The notes beneath the pieces are model-generated. The model saw nothing but the letters and a program-made list of their open reading frames with translations, was not told where the DNA came from and did no database searches. From Larix kaempferi (lineage: Eukaryota > Streptophyta > Pinopsida > Pinales > Pinaceae): a DNA stretch of 64,000 nucleotides. The position numbers were made by a program, and so were the translations under genes. Below, piece after piece: positions 8,976 through 17,900 of this stretch (position 1 is its first letter; each line of letters starts with the position of its first letter). Where the stretch lies: assembly GCA_027924585.1 (NCBI GenBank), contig BSBM01000191.1:2976001-3040000 (forward strand), given 5' to 3'.

Positions 8976-9924
8976 GGAGTGTGCTCCCTCTTGATCTTTG
9001 CTTCCTGGATTACCTATCCTTGAACTTACATCCATCCTTAATCACTATGCATGCTGATTAGTATCATCATTGTGTTATCCTTGAGGTCTCATACATAATC
9101 ACACATTTATTAGTATAATCTGAATACTATCAAAACACAATAATCTTAAACATGTATAGTCATGATCATTCACAGATAATAAACATTAGTATTCAAGGTT
9201 TCAGGGAAGTCTTCTTTTACTCATGCATATTCTTATTTGATCATAGGACTCTTCTGATTAGTTAAATCATCAATGCATAAACCCGTGATTACTCAAACCT
9301 ATACCTTCATGATTCTTCTGGTTAGTCATATCATCAATTATGGTAAGAAACATAATATGCATACATCCATGACTATTCAAACCTATGACTTCTTGAATAA
9401 TCATTATCAACAACACAACAGTATAAGATCCTAACACAAGGTAGGATTCTAGCTTGATATCGGAAAAACATACCTGGATTACCATGCTAGCTAGTTATGT
9501 CTAACATACCTGCATAATGTCTTCTGGTTCTCTTCAATGACTTGTGCTAGTAACTTGGATGTTTCATAGGTTAACCATTGTAGGACCAAGTTATACATAC
9601 CTCGAAGGTAGATCTTCTATGTGATCCATGACAATGGATGAATCTTTGTCTTCATGTCACCATGATCATATGTTCTTGAAGTAGAACATGATTTGTCTTT
9701 CTTGGTGTACCTTTTATGTTAGCAAACAACATAAACCTCATACAACATCACAATGCATTAGTACATTCATAAGTGTCAAAACCTTAATCAATGAATATAT
9801 TCTATTAAGGTGATACGACAAGTCTAGTAATTAATCAAGATTGTACTGTAATGATATGAAGACAAACATATGATAAACTTAACCATGAAACATACCTGTA
9901 AGCCATACCTGTCAAGATTGCTTA
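8976..9924 (-). other. Non-coding filler with repeated splice-donor-like octamers
   Basis: No domain can be read in any frame. On the minus strand AGGTATGT occurs four times (plus-strand ACATACCT at 9,468, 9,504, 9,595 and 9,890) and AGGTATGG once (9,904). The segment replaces most of gag, protease and integrase between the surviving gag start and the integrase fragment. Confidence 0.6.
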
Positions 9925-10045
9925 TAATCTTCTTATGGAAGGCCTTAGCCTCATCTCCCTCTGAGACAGGAACTTCTTCACTTATGCAGGTGACCAATCC
10001 ATCTTCTTCTAGGATTAACCCAATCCACTTGATTTGCATAAATTG
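9925..10045 (-). pseudogene. Old copia gag N-terminal fragment
   Basis: The minus-strand reading IGLILEEDGLVTCISEEV then SEGDEAK matches the younger gag start (IGLILEENDLAQYIKDEV, EGDEAK), so both elements belong to one gag lineage. Similarity ends near 9,925, next to donor-like motifs. Confidence 0.85.
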
Positions 10046-10224
10046 GACCTAGAGCTAGATTAGGGTTTGTCAAAGGAACCCCCAAAATTTAAACTTTGAA
10101 TTTCAAACTTCTGAAAGGATAGAAATATGCACCTTGATGAGCTGATCAAGTTGGTATATTCAGAATTTGAAAACTGCAAAGTTTCACCCCTCGAAATTGC
10201 CTTTTAGATTTCCAGATTCCCTAG

Positions 10225-10530
10225 GGAGGACCCTGAATTAGGGTTTGAGTTTCTCGGAGCTTCACCCAACCAAAATATTTGATTCAAATCTCTGAGCTTC
10301 GATTTTTCTGAGGAGCTTCCAGCCGTGGTCACAGATTTCCAAAATTCCAAATTTTGCAGAAGCCATAATTTTCCATCTTTCCGATCAAAGTCCCGAAATG
10401 GGGTTTGATCAAGCCCAGCCTTATTCCCAACCAAAAAATATGATCTTGGTCTCTAAATTTCGATTTTGATGAGTAGAATCCAGCCGTGGTCTCCGATTAC
10501 AAAAATTCCAACTTTCTCCGAAGCCCTAAA
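10225..10530 (-). repeat. Leader tandem duplication of the old copia
   Basis: Two diverged copies share CAGCCGTGGTC, CCCAACCAAAA and TTTCGATTTT-type words at a spacing of roughly 170 bp. The minus-strand word TTTTTTGGTTGGG matches the duplicated leader of the younger element. Confidence 0.7.
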
Positions 10531-10629
10531 TTCCGGAAGCCATGAATGAAGGTGCTCAAAAATAATTCTGTTTTGACAGAAATATGTACCTGATTGTTTC
10601 TGGTGTAACTCTGAACTTTTCGATCCACA

Positions 10630-10985
10630 GGGTCTAAATTTTTTTTGTGAGATATCTCGACCTGTTATCTTTCCATCCCGACAGGTCTGACCTCAATTGG
10701 ATTATCTGAGAAAGAGTTATGCCAAGTGTCGCAACGTGACCTGTTTATGGGATAATACAAGAGAGCGAACTTGTACGGCGTGCCACGTGTCACTGGTTCC
10801 ACTTCGGCCTCTAAATTTTTTTCCTAAGATATCCTGACCTATTATATTTCCATCTCAATAGGTATGACCTCAATTGGATTCTCTGAGAGAGAGTTATGCC
10901 AAGTGTCGCAATGTGACCTGTTTATGGGATAATACAGGAGAGCGAAATTGTACGGAATGCCACGTGTCATTGGTTCAACTTCGGC
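10630..10985 (-). repeat. 177-bp tandem duplication carrying G-box palindromes
   Basis: Two copies (about 10,630-10,807 and 10,808-10,985) share GACCTCAATTGGATT, AGAGTTATGCCAAGTGTCGC and a GCCACGTGTCA block. CACGTG lies at 10,784-10,789 and 10,961-10,966. A truncated third copy starts after 10,985. CACGTG is the plant G-box core for bZIP/bHLH factors; a regulatory role here is inference. From 11,041 to 11,359 only unremarkable leader sequence is seen. Confidence 0.75.
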
Positions 10986-11359
10986 CTCTGAAAATATTTT
11001 CTGAGATATTACAGTCTGTGTAATTCCTATCAATTTTCACTAAATTGCATTTGGAGCTTCCTATCCCAAGTTATGACCTTTTTCCCAAGGTCACCTGATG
11101 TTGACTCAAATCTGGAAGAGGCAGAAACCCTATATTGTACAGATCATAAATCACAAAGTACAACGAATTGGAGGTTATCCTTTGGACACAAGGTACATGG
11201 GGATCTGATCTTCACCTTGTAAAAGTTTCAGATCCGCAAAATTCGCCAAAATGGATTTATAGCGAAAGTTCTATGATGACTGGTTTTTTCTATATCAATC
11301 CCTAGCATCGTAAGTGCAACAAGTGTCATACATGCCATATCATGCCTTCTTTCAGGCTA

Positions 11360-11371
11360 GCTCTGATACCA
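11360..11371 (-). other. Primer binding site of the old copia
   Basis: The minus-strand TGGTATCAGAGC directly follows the CA end of the LTR. It is the same primer type as in the younger element. Confidence 0.92.
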
Positions 11372-12028
11372 TGTTAAATTTTCAGAATTTACTTCAATCT
11401 GATCTAGGATCTTAATTGAGAGAACAACATGTACAACAAATATACAGCATATCAATCATGGACACAATAATGCAAGCACACAAGAGACACAGAGTTTACT
11501 TGGGGAAAACCATAAAGGTGAAAAACGCCAATAACTTCCTCAGAGATAGATAGAGCAATGATACAACCAGAATACAAGAGATAGTCTTCTCCTAGTAGCA
11601 GATCCTCCTCCTCCACAAGTGCGCCACTCTCCCAAGTGTGAGTGAGAGAATAGAATGATCAAATAGAGATCTCCCGATCTCTATTTATACTAGACTTGAC
11701 TTGCCTAATAACCTTTACTAGGTCGGCCTTAACTTAACCACATAACACAATGCTGACTGGGCCGACACCCAATAGGGTGGTCTAATAACTCTTTGACCCA
11801 CATGGCCTACCCCCACTAGGGTGGTCTAACAACCCTTTGACCCACATGACTTATACAGGGCCGACCCCAACAAGGTGGTCTAATAACCCATCAAGTATAA
11901 GTTACAACACTTACAATATAAATGACGACACTTCCGTATAGAGGAATAATAACATCTCTATAGGAATATAAAATACATATATGAAATACATGGGTGAAAT
12001 ACATTCTGGAGTTACATATACATCAACA
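11372..12028 (-). repeat. 5' LTR of the old copia (657 bp)
   Basis: The minus-strand start TGTTGATGTATATGTAACTC resembles the younger LTR start, which sets the outer end at 12,028. Its U3 part has four TTATTAGACC/GGTCGGCC-type modules between about 11,700 and 11,895. A TATA box (minus strand TATAAATA) is at 11,682-11,689. The matching 3' LTR is outside the window, so the outer end rests on family resemblance. Confidence 0.82.
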
Positions 12029-12035
12029 GTATATG

Positions 12036-12775
12036 CTACAGAAGCAGCAACATCTCATCTTGCAGAAGCAGGATTTCACCGTGTTGCTCATCTTTCTCCA
12101 CCAAGGTTCTGTTGAGGACCATTTTCTGCGACCAGTACATATCCAGAGACTTTTGGTAAAGGGTAAGACGGCCACGGGAGGAACCAGGTCCGGGGAACAG
12201 TCCCTTGAACTCTTTCATGATTTCCTCTGCTCCCAGGCAGGTTCTATCCACATTCATTTCCTTCTCATCCAACTGAATTTTTCCTTGGACCGACTCAGGA
12301 ATTTCCTTCTTAAAACGCTTGCATTTGTCAATTAAAGCTTTTGAAAGCGGATGGGAGGGCCCATAGGTTCAGAAAGGAAGAATTCAAGCAGAGTAGATGT
12401 GCGAATAGGGTTCTTGTGAGGAGGCATGCTGACTGCAGGAAGAGCACAATCACCAATGAAACAGACAAGTGCAGATTAACGGAGTGGCGAAGGTCCCAGA
12501 TAAAGGCTCCTAGAAAAGACTGCCTATCGACTGCAAAAGCACGACTAACAATAATAGGAATAGCAACAGAAAGGTGGCAAATATCATAGCTTTTGAGAGG
12601 GTGGCGAACAAACCCAAAGTCTCCCAAAAGAGCGCTAGCAAGAAAAGAGACAGAGCTATACGACGACTTACCCGGGTTGACAATCGTTAAGGTGGAGTCG
12701 AAGGCCCAATTTCCAGCGATTCCAGGATCCCATTGACCATCCGAACCCATACTGACTAAGAAATCCAGAGAGATG
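12036..12775 (-). pseudogene. Unrecognised, possibly host-derived gene fragment with intron-like signals
   Basis: On the minus strand, ATG at 12,748-12,750 opens a 79-nt exon-like piece ending at 12,672 with G|GTAAGT. TTCCTGCAG| at 12,433 offers an acceptor that keeps the frame (phase 1, 239-bp intron). The second piece reads MPPHKNPIRTSTLLEFFLSE and stops at 12,332-12,334. A one-base shift at that point opens a further protein-like frame (DKCKRFKKEIPES, then a Lys/Glu-rich stretch and FPGPGSSRGR) to TAG at 12,036. GC content is clearly above its surroundings. I do not recognise the protein. Two retroelements flank it. It may be a gene fragment, a captured sequence or chance. Confidence 0.4.
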
Positions 12776-13167
12776 AACAAAGTGAGGGCGAGGTTCGAAA
12801 TAAAGCTCTCCTACTTACTGAAATGATCTCAAAAAGTCGGCTGAAACAAATAATTAACCTGCGTGGTGGAGAGCAGCTCATATCTCCTCCATAAATCACC
12901 TGACATAACCATAAAAACCTCACACTTCACCATTATGATCACCGTTCATGCTTCTATGCGAAGCTCCTGTCGCAGATGTGCCAACTGCCTTTTGCTGATG
13001 TGAGCTCGTACTAGCTTGCAGAGTTTCATAACTCTCCTCGAGGGAGAATGATATTGATGTAGACCGTCTGATGGGGGGTAATGAGGTGGGAGCACGGGGG
13101 ATAGAGCATCCAGCCACGTTCCTCTCATCCTCCCTCTTGACCGTCCCCATGTCCACCCGCCGTGGGG
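12776..13167. other. GC-richer unique segment of unknown origin
   Basis: No domain is recognised. The minus strand stays open from the integrase relic at 13,168 through Ser/Pro-rich residues to 12,920, so the junction is in frame by chance or fusion. The base composition matches the gene-like segment at 12,036-12,775, suggesting that they are one piece. Confidence 0.4.
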
Positions 13168-14815
13168 ACAGAGCCTTAAATTCTTTAAACTTAGAAAATC
13201 CTTCAGATTTCTTTCGAAGGAAATAAATCCATGTGTTCCTTGAGAAATCATCTATAAATGAAACATAATACACATATCTACTTAGTGATGGAACAAACAC
13301 AGGTCCAAACACATCACTATGTATTAATTCTAAAATTCCCTTTGCTCTTGTAGCACCAAATGCAAATCTTACTCGATTATGTTTTCCATATATTCAATGT
13401 TCACATAAATCAAAATCTAGAGTGCAATCAGTCATAACTTCAACCATACTTTTACCTTGTAATGTTCGAAGGCCCTTTTCTCCGATACACCCCAATATTT
13501 GATGCCATAGCATTGTCTTTCCTCATGATGCAGTTAGGGTTTTGTCTTCTGTATCTCCCCCCTCAGGTACAACAGAACTATTACATTCACCAATGATGAT
13601 TCTTCCCAATATTTTGTACAGAGTTCCATACCAAACTCCCCTCATCAATACCATTGATGCTCGAACCATTTTGAAACCACCATCTCCACACACAGTCTTT
13701 ACACCTGCAATATCCATCTTTCTGACATATATAAAGTTTCTCATTAGATTTGGAATGTGTAGTAATCAAGGGAGAGTTCTAATCCTTCCATCCTTGAGTT
13801 TCAACTTGACTCTACCACCCCCAATGATGCTGGTTGGTGAATCATATCCCAAGAACACATCACCTCCATTGTACTTTTCATATTCACAGAACCACTCCCT
13901 ATGAGGGGTCATATGACATGATGCACCCAAGTCAATCAAACATATATCATGTTTTGAATGATTACTAGTGGAATCTAGATACACATCCCCTCCTTCTTCT
14001 GAGGAAGTCTTCGCCTCTATGGTAGAGGTATCCTCAGATCCCTTTCGTTTCTCAACATTCTTAGATATACAATAATTTTTATAGTGCCCAACTTTACTGC
14101 ATTTCCAACACTTCCTTATAAATTTTCTCAGGGATTTAGATCTATCCTTAGATTTAGATCTTCCCCCAGATCCATTATTTTTGTTTCTCTCCTAGGGGTG
14201 ACCTTTCACAGACAAGGCATCCATGGTATGAGTATCCATGGTTTTCCACCTCATCTCTTTAGATAGCAGGGATGATACTATTTTATCAAATTTTAAAGTC
14301 TCTTGATTAGCACTCCCTATTGCTGCAATTAGGTTGTCCCATGAATATGGAAAACAACACAATAATGTAATACATTTTATATCTTCAGCCATTTTAATGC
14401 CAACAGATGTTATTTGACTTACCAAAGTATTGTAGACATTCAGATGCTTTGTCACTATGTCATTATCATCCATTCTGAGGTGATACAGTTTCTTTTGCAG
14501 AAACAACTTGTTTACAAGGGATTTTGATTGATACAAACTCCCTAGTTTCGCCCAAAGCTTTACCGCAGTCTCTTCTCCAAGTACGTTCAACAACACAGAG
14601 TTCGATAAGCATAGTCAGATTTTACTCCTCGCTCTTCTATCTAATTTCTCCCAATATTATTTCGACGTTCTAGTGGGTTGTGTACTCAGATCCACAACAA
14701 TCCATTGTTCCTGATCTACAAGAAGATCCTCCATTTTGAGCTTCCATAGCTCAAAGTTCCGGCCATTAAATTTCTCGATCTCAATTCTTGAACTTCTCGC
14801 CATTCTCTTTCAATG
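13168..14815 (-). pseudogene. Copia gag-protease-integrase relic
   Basis: The minus strand reads, in order: a gag start with KFNGRNFELWKLKMEDLL (about 14,780); a UBN2-type gag core with LWAKLGSLYQSKSLVNKLF (about 14,500); a CCHC knuckle CWKCSKVGHYKNYC (14,069-14,110); protease CLIDLGASCHMTPHR (about 13,940); the integrase zinc region, with the usual second His replaced (LGCIGEKG) and a stop in the CEHC part; and the integrase core start (SFIDDFSRNTWIYFL, about 13,250). Several stops interrupt it, including near 14,660, 14,190 and 13,520. It belongs to a different copia lineage from the two elements at the left of the window. Confidence 0.9.
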
Positions 14816-14939
14816 CACAAATCAAAGATGCAAAGATCCCACTGAAACTAGGTTTATCAGAGACCCAAGATCTATCAACCGCGTCGAACTCTCAACAACA
14901 AAGGCATCCCCTTGAAACCAAATAAAACCAAATAATCGA

Positions 14940-14951
14940 GCTCTGATACCA
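14940..14951 (-). other. Primer binding site of the third copia
   Basis: The minus-strand TGGTATCAGAGC lies two bases after the presumed LTR end (ACTTACA). Confidence 0.88.
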
Positions 14952-14953
14952 TA

Positions 14954-15754
14954 TGTAAGTTTTAAACATGTGCAGAGAAGCAAAGCATATAGATTCTTTT
15001 AAGGAAAACAGATATTACACCACAACATTCACGCATAATACACATATATTTACCCTGGAAACCTTTAACCGGGAGAACCAACAAAACTTAGAGTCGCACT
15101 TCTTATTTTCTCATCCTCATTATGAATCACTCACAATACAATATAGGTATTCCATAGAATCCAATACCCTAATCCATTAACCTGGATTAGAAAATATACC
15201 CCAATCCCTTAATTGAGATTAAATTACACATTTTTAGACAATTCCCCAAAATAGTTGAAAATAACCCACCGCAATTGTCAGGCCCGCCACTGACAGGCGC
15301 ACCATCCCCCGCCACACACATGCAAAGAATATAAAACATATCCAACACAAACAAATGGATGAAACCATCATAGATCCATCTTAAACCCGTATCTATCAAG
15401 CACCGAGAGGGATCCAATTTCTTGAGGTGTATTTCTTTTTTCAAATTTAAACTCAAGAAATTTGATATCTCTTGATTGATAGACCCGGGTTTAAGTTTTA
15501 AGTTTTTATTTTATAAACGAACATCGATTTTTTAATTACTTTTCATAATATTTTATTTTATGAGCCAACATGGATTTTTTTTAAATACTTTCATTAATTT
15601 TTTATTTTATGAGCCAACATGAATTTATTAATGGCCGGCATAATATAATTTATTACTTTTTACTCTCTTTTTTACTCGTGTAATGTTACTGGACAAACGT
15701 TACAACATCTCCCTCATACTTGTGTGTAACGTTACATCCACACACGTTACAACA
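14954..15754 (-). repeat. LTR of the third copia (outer end tentative)
   Basis: The inner end TGTAAGTTTT (plus strand) abuts the primer site. The outer end is ambiguous because a GGGAGATGTTGTAACG-like word (minus strand) occurs twice, 47 bp apart, ending at 15,707 and 15,754. Each copy looks like a polypurine tract plus LTR start. No second LTR is available to decide. Confidence 0.6.
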
Positions 15755-15774
15755 TCTCCCCCATACTGGGCTGT

Positions 15775-16570
15775 AGAGCACCTCGTTTCACTCGGTGCAA
15801 TAAGGGGAAATTTGACCCTAATGAGCATGCTCTCCCCAAAATTCATGTGGCGACAAGGTCAAATTGATATCTTCACCGAGAATAACACCAATTCCTATCA
15901 ACATATTTTGGGCTTAAGATCATCCCAACTGACCTTCCTATCCGTATAAGGGCCATAAATGTTGATGAGATGAAAATTTCTTTCCAAGTCCCAAAATTCG
16001 GTTTCTCGAACGACACCTGCATGCATAACAAAGGAAGAGAGAGTTGTTATGTTGGGATTCCTAGCAGTCAAAACACCACTTGAGAAGTCATTAGCATCTC
16101 ATGTGCAAAAATTCCATCACTAAGAATAGGAGAAAGGGGCTTGACAGATTGGTAACCCATGCATTTAGTTTCTTGAATGAAGACAATCTTAGGATGATAG
16201 ATGGAAAATAATATACAGAGGGATAGCTTCTTGGAGATTGTCCAAATCCCGTGAACATTTAGAGAGATGATAATCATTGATTGACCTTGGAAGAGTGATT
16301 CGACACTCTAAGGGCCCTAACGATGGTTAATTGCTTGCCATTCTGCACTTCTTAGGAAGCTTTACACTACTCTTTTGATAGGAACAATTTACGTCTGGCA
16401 TGAGATGGAGGGGTAGGGGTCACTACCCTCCATTTGTGACTATGTTGAGTGAAAAGTAGCCACAAGGGTGAGTTGTCTCTTCTACTTGATTTAATCCTTG
16501 AGGTTGCAACAAGGACCCAATATTGTGAATTGTATGTTAGTATCCCAAGCTCCAAATGGCAAAGCATACT
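15775..16570 (-). pseudogene. LINE fragment: ORF1 tail and start of ORF2 endonuclease
   Basis: The minus strand reads MIIISLNVHGI, a VFIQETKC motif (16,277-16,170), NIYGPYTDRKVSWDDL (about 15,950) and INLTLSPHEFWGEHA (about 15,860). These match APE-type endonuclease motifs of plant L1-like LINEs (N-VRGIG, FLQETK, NIYGP, GDFN-LS-EIWG). Upstream (16,570-16,300) a Pro/Arg-rich tail (TPPSHARRK) may be the ORF1 end. Several stops and shifts are present. It ends at the copia LTR near 15,760. Confidence 0.8.
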
Positions 16571-16800
16571 CTAAACAAGAAATACAAATAAACCAACATG
16601 AAATAAAAGGGACAAGTGCTAAGAAAAACAAAATAACAAGAGTATGCCAAACCAAATGATGATTACCCAATAGCCCAACTAAATACAATGGTGTCACATA
16701 GGAGGTGAGGGCTTCAAAGGGAATCCAACAATATCCCTTAGGGATGTCCTTTTTGTCCAAACAATTGCAAGATAACTAACATAGAAAAATGGAGAAACAC

Positions 16801-17286
16801 TGATACGAACCGTTACACCAAAACCCCAAGGTGTTAGTGAAGGCCGTCCACTAGGATCTTAACATCCCACCACGCTCCACAGTCCAGACTCTGGGCTGGA
16901 TGTGCGCCCGTACGGTGGTGTCCCCTTTGCGCCGTACGAGCCCCGGACGAACACTGCAATGCCGACGTTGCCACCCGCTCTGTGACTTGAACCTAGGTGG
17001 AGGCTCTGATACCAAATGATATGAACCGTTACGCCAAAACCCCGAGGTGTTAGTGAAGGCCTCCCAATAGGATCTTAACATCCCACCACGCTCCGCAGTC
17101 TAGACTCTGGGCTGGATGTGCGTCCGTGGGGTGGTGTCCCCTTTGAGCCGTACGAGCCTCGGACGAACACTGCAATGCCGACGTTTCCACTCGCTCTGTG
17201 ACTTGAACCTGGATGGAGGCTCTGATACGAACCATTACACCAAAACCCCGAGGTGTTAGTGAAGGCCGTCCACTAGGATCTTAACA
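16801..17286 (-). mobile_element. Tandem miniature LTR element (SMART/TRIM-like), three 64-bp terminal repeats
   Basis: Three near-identical 64-bp repeats (16,801-16,864; 17,017-17,080; 17,223-17,286) begin TG and end CA. Two internal regions of 152 and 142 bp lie between them. On the minus strand TGGTATCAGAGCC (17,002-17,014) is a Met-tRNA primer site just after a terminal repeat, and GGAGCGTGGTGGGA (16,865-16,878; 17,081-17,094) is a polypurine tract touching the next. The target duplication AACAC flanks the array (16,796-16,800; 17,287-17,291). One unit is about 280 bp, in the size range of SMART elements and smaller than most TRIMs. The internal region also carries GGTTCAAGTC, resembling a Pol III B box. 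It inserted into a gypsy LTR. Confidence 0.88.
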
Positions 17287-17885
17287 AACACTTGCTTCTT
17301 AGAGGAAGAGAGAAAGGGATATTTTGCATGCCAACTTGAGGTAAGAAGTGGATTGAGAGATGAGCCCTCAATGCAATTCTTCATCATAAATTTGCTATGA
17401 TTTTCTCCTATAGAATTCATGCCCATGGCTTCCTTTTATAGTCCAAATGGAGGCTAAGAAACATCTAGACCCAAATGCGAAAACCCTTGATATTGAACCA
17501 ATTCTTCAAGTACATGAAGGGGGCTATTGAATGCTCTCAAGAATGTGAAAAGGTGAGTTAGAAGTTTGGATACAAGGGAGATATTATGAGACTTGAATGC
17601 ATTGTGGAAATAAGTGGTACTTCCATTTTGACAATCGTGCGACTTTCGAAGGAAAATCTGCATGGGTATGCACAGGGCGCTAAACTGGTAGACGCGCTAG
17701 TAGCATAGGATTTTAGTGCAAATAGTTTCATGATTTTTGTATCAAATTCCTTTGTCATTCTAGGGATCTATTTCTCTTGTGAATCTTATGAGTATGTCTT
17801 TGACAAGCTTCATTCTACATGTTTATGGCACCTTTATGCAAAATTAACCAAAATGTCATATGTGTGTGAAATTCAAGTGTTAACA
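17287..17885 (-). repeat. Gypsy 3' LTR, alignable part
   Basis: This segment aligns along its length with the gypsy LTRs at 47,276-47,854 and (inverted) 41,106-41,540, for example GCATGCCAAC(C/T)TGAGGTAAG. The minus-strand LTR starts TGTTAACACTTGAATTTC at 17,885, and the TATA box (CTATAAAAGG, minus) is near 17,431-17,441. The rest of the LTR lies left of the inserted small element at 16,801; its inner end (between about 16,500 and 16,790) could not be fixed. Confidence 0.75.
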
Positions 17886-17900
17886 GATGCCCCCTGATGT
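17886..17900 (-). other. Gypsy polypurine tract
   Basis: The minus-strand CATCAGGGGGCATC directly precedes the LTR start TGTTAACAC. This makes the LTR on its left the 3' LTR of a minus-strand gypsy element. Confidence 0.7.

Larger units (their letters stand above)
8382..12028 (-). mobile_element. 5' half of the old nested copia element
   Basis: Read on the minus strand from 12,028: an LTR (11,372-12,028), a primer site, a long repeated leader, a gag start, about 0.8 kb of filler, an integrase fragment and RNase H, which continues across the younger insertion at 1,420-1,089. Most of gag, protease, integrase and RT is missing, so this copy is an internally deleted derivative. The plus-strand base after the LTR starts a candidate target duplication, GTATA (12,029-12,033); its partner would lie left of the window. 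Confidence 0.88.
13168..15754 (-). mobile_element. Third copia element, 5' half only
   Basis: On the minus strand from 15,754: an LTR, the primer site at 14,940, gag, protease and integrase up to KFKEFKAL at 13,168, where copia similarity ends abruptly against unrelated GC-richer DNA. RT, RNase H and the 3' LTR are missing. Confidence 0.85.

Noticed and set aside
16491-16760. Possible membrane protein on the minus strand (very hydrophobic frame)
   Set aside because: AT-rich LTR or LINE border sequence with no family motif; hydrophobicity follows T-rich codons.
16801-17286. Cassandra-type TRIM
   Set aside because: No 5S rRNA-like promoter sequence is present, and the terminal repeats are only 64 bp.
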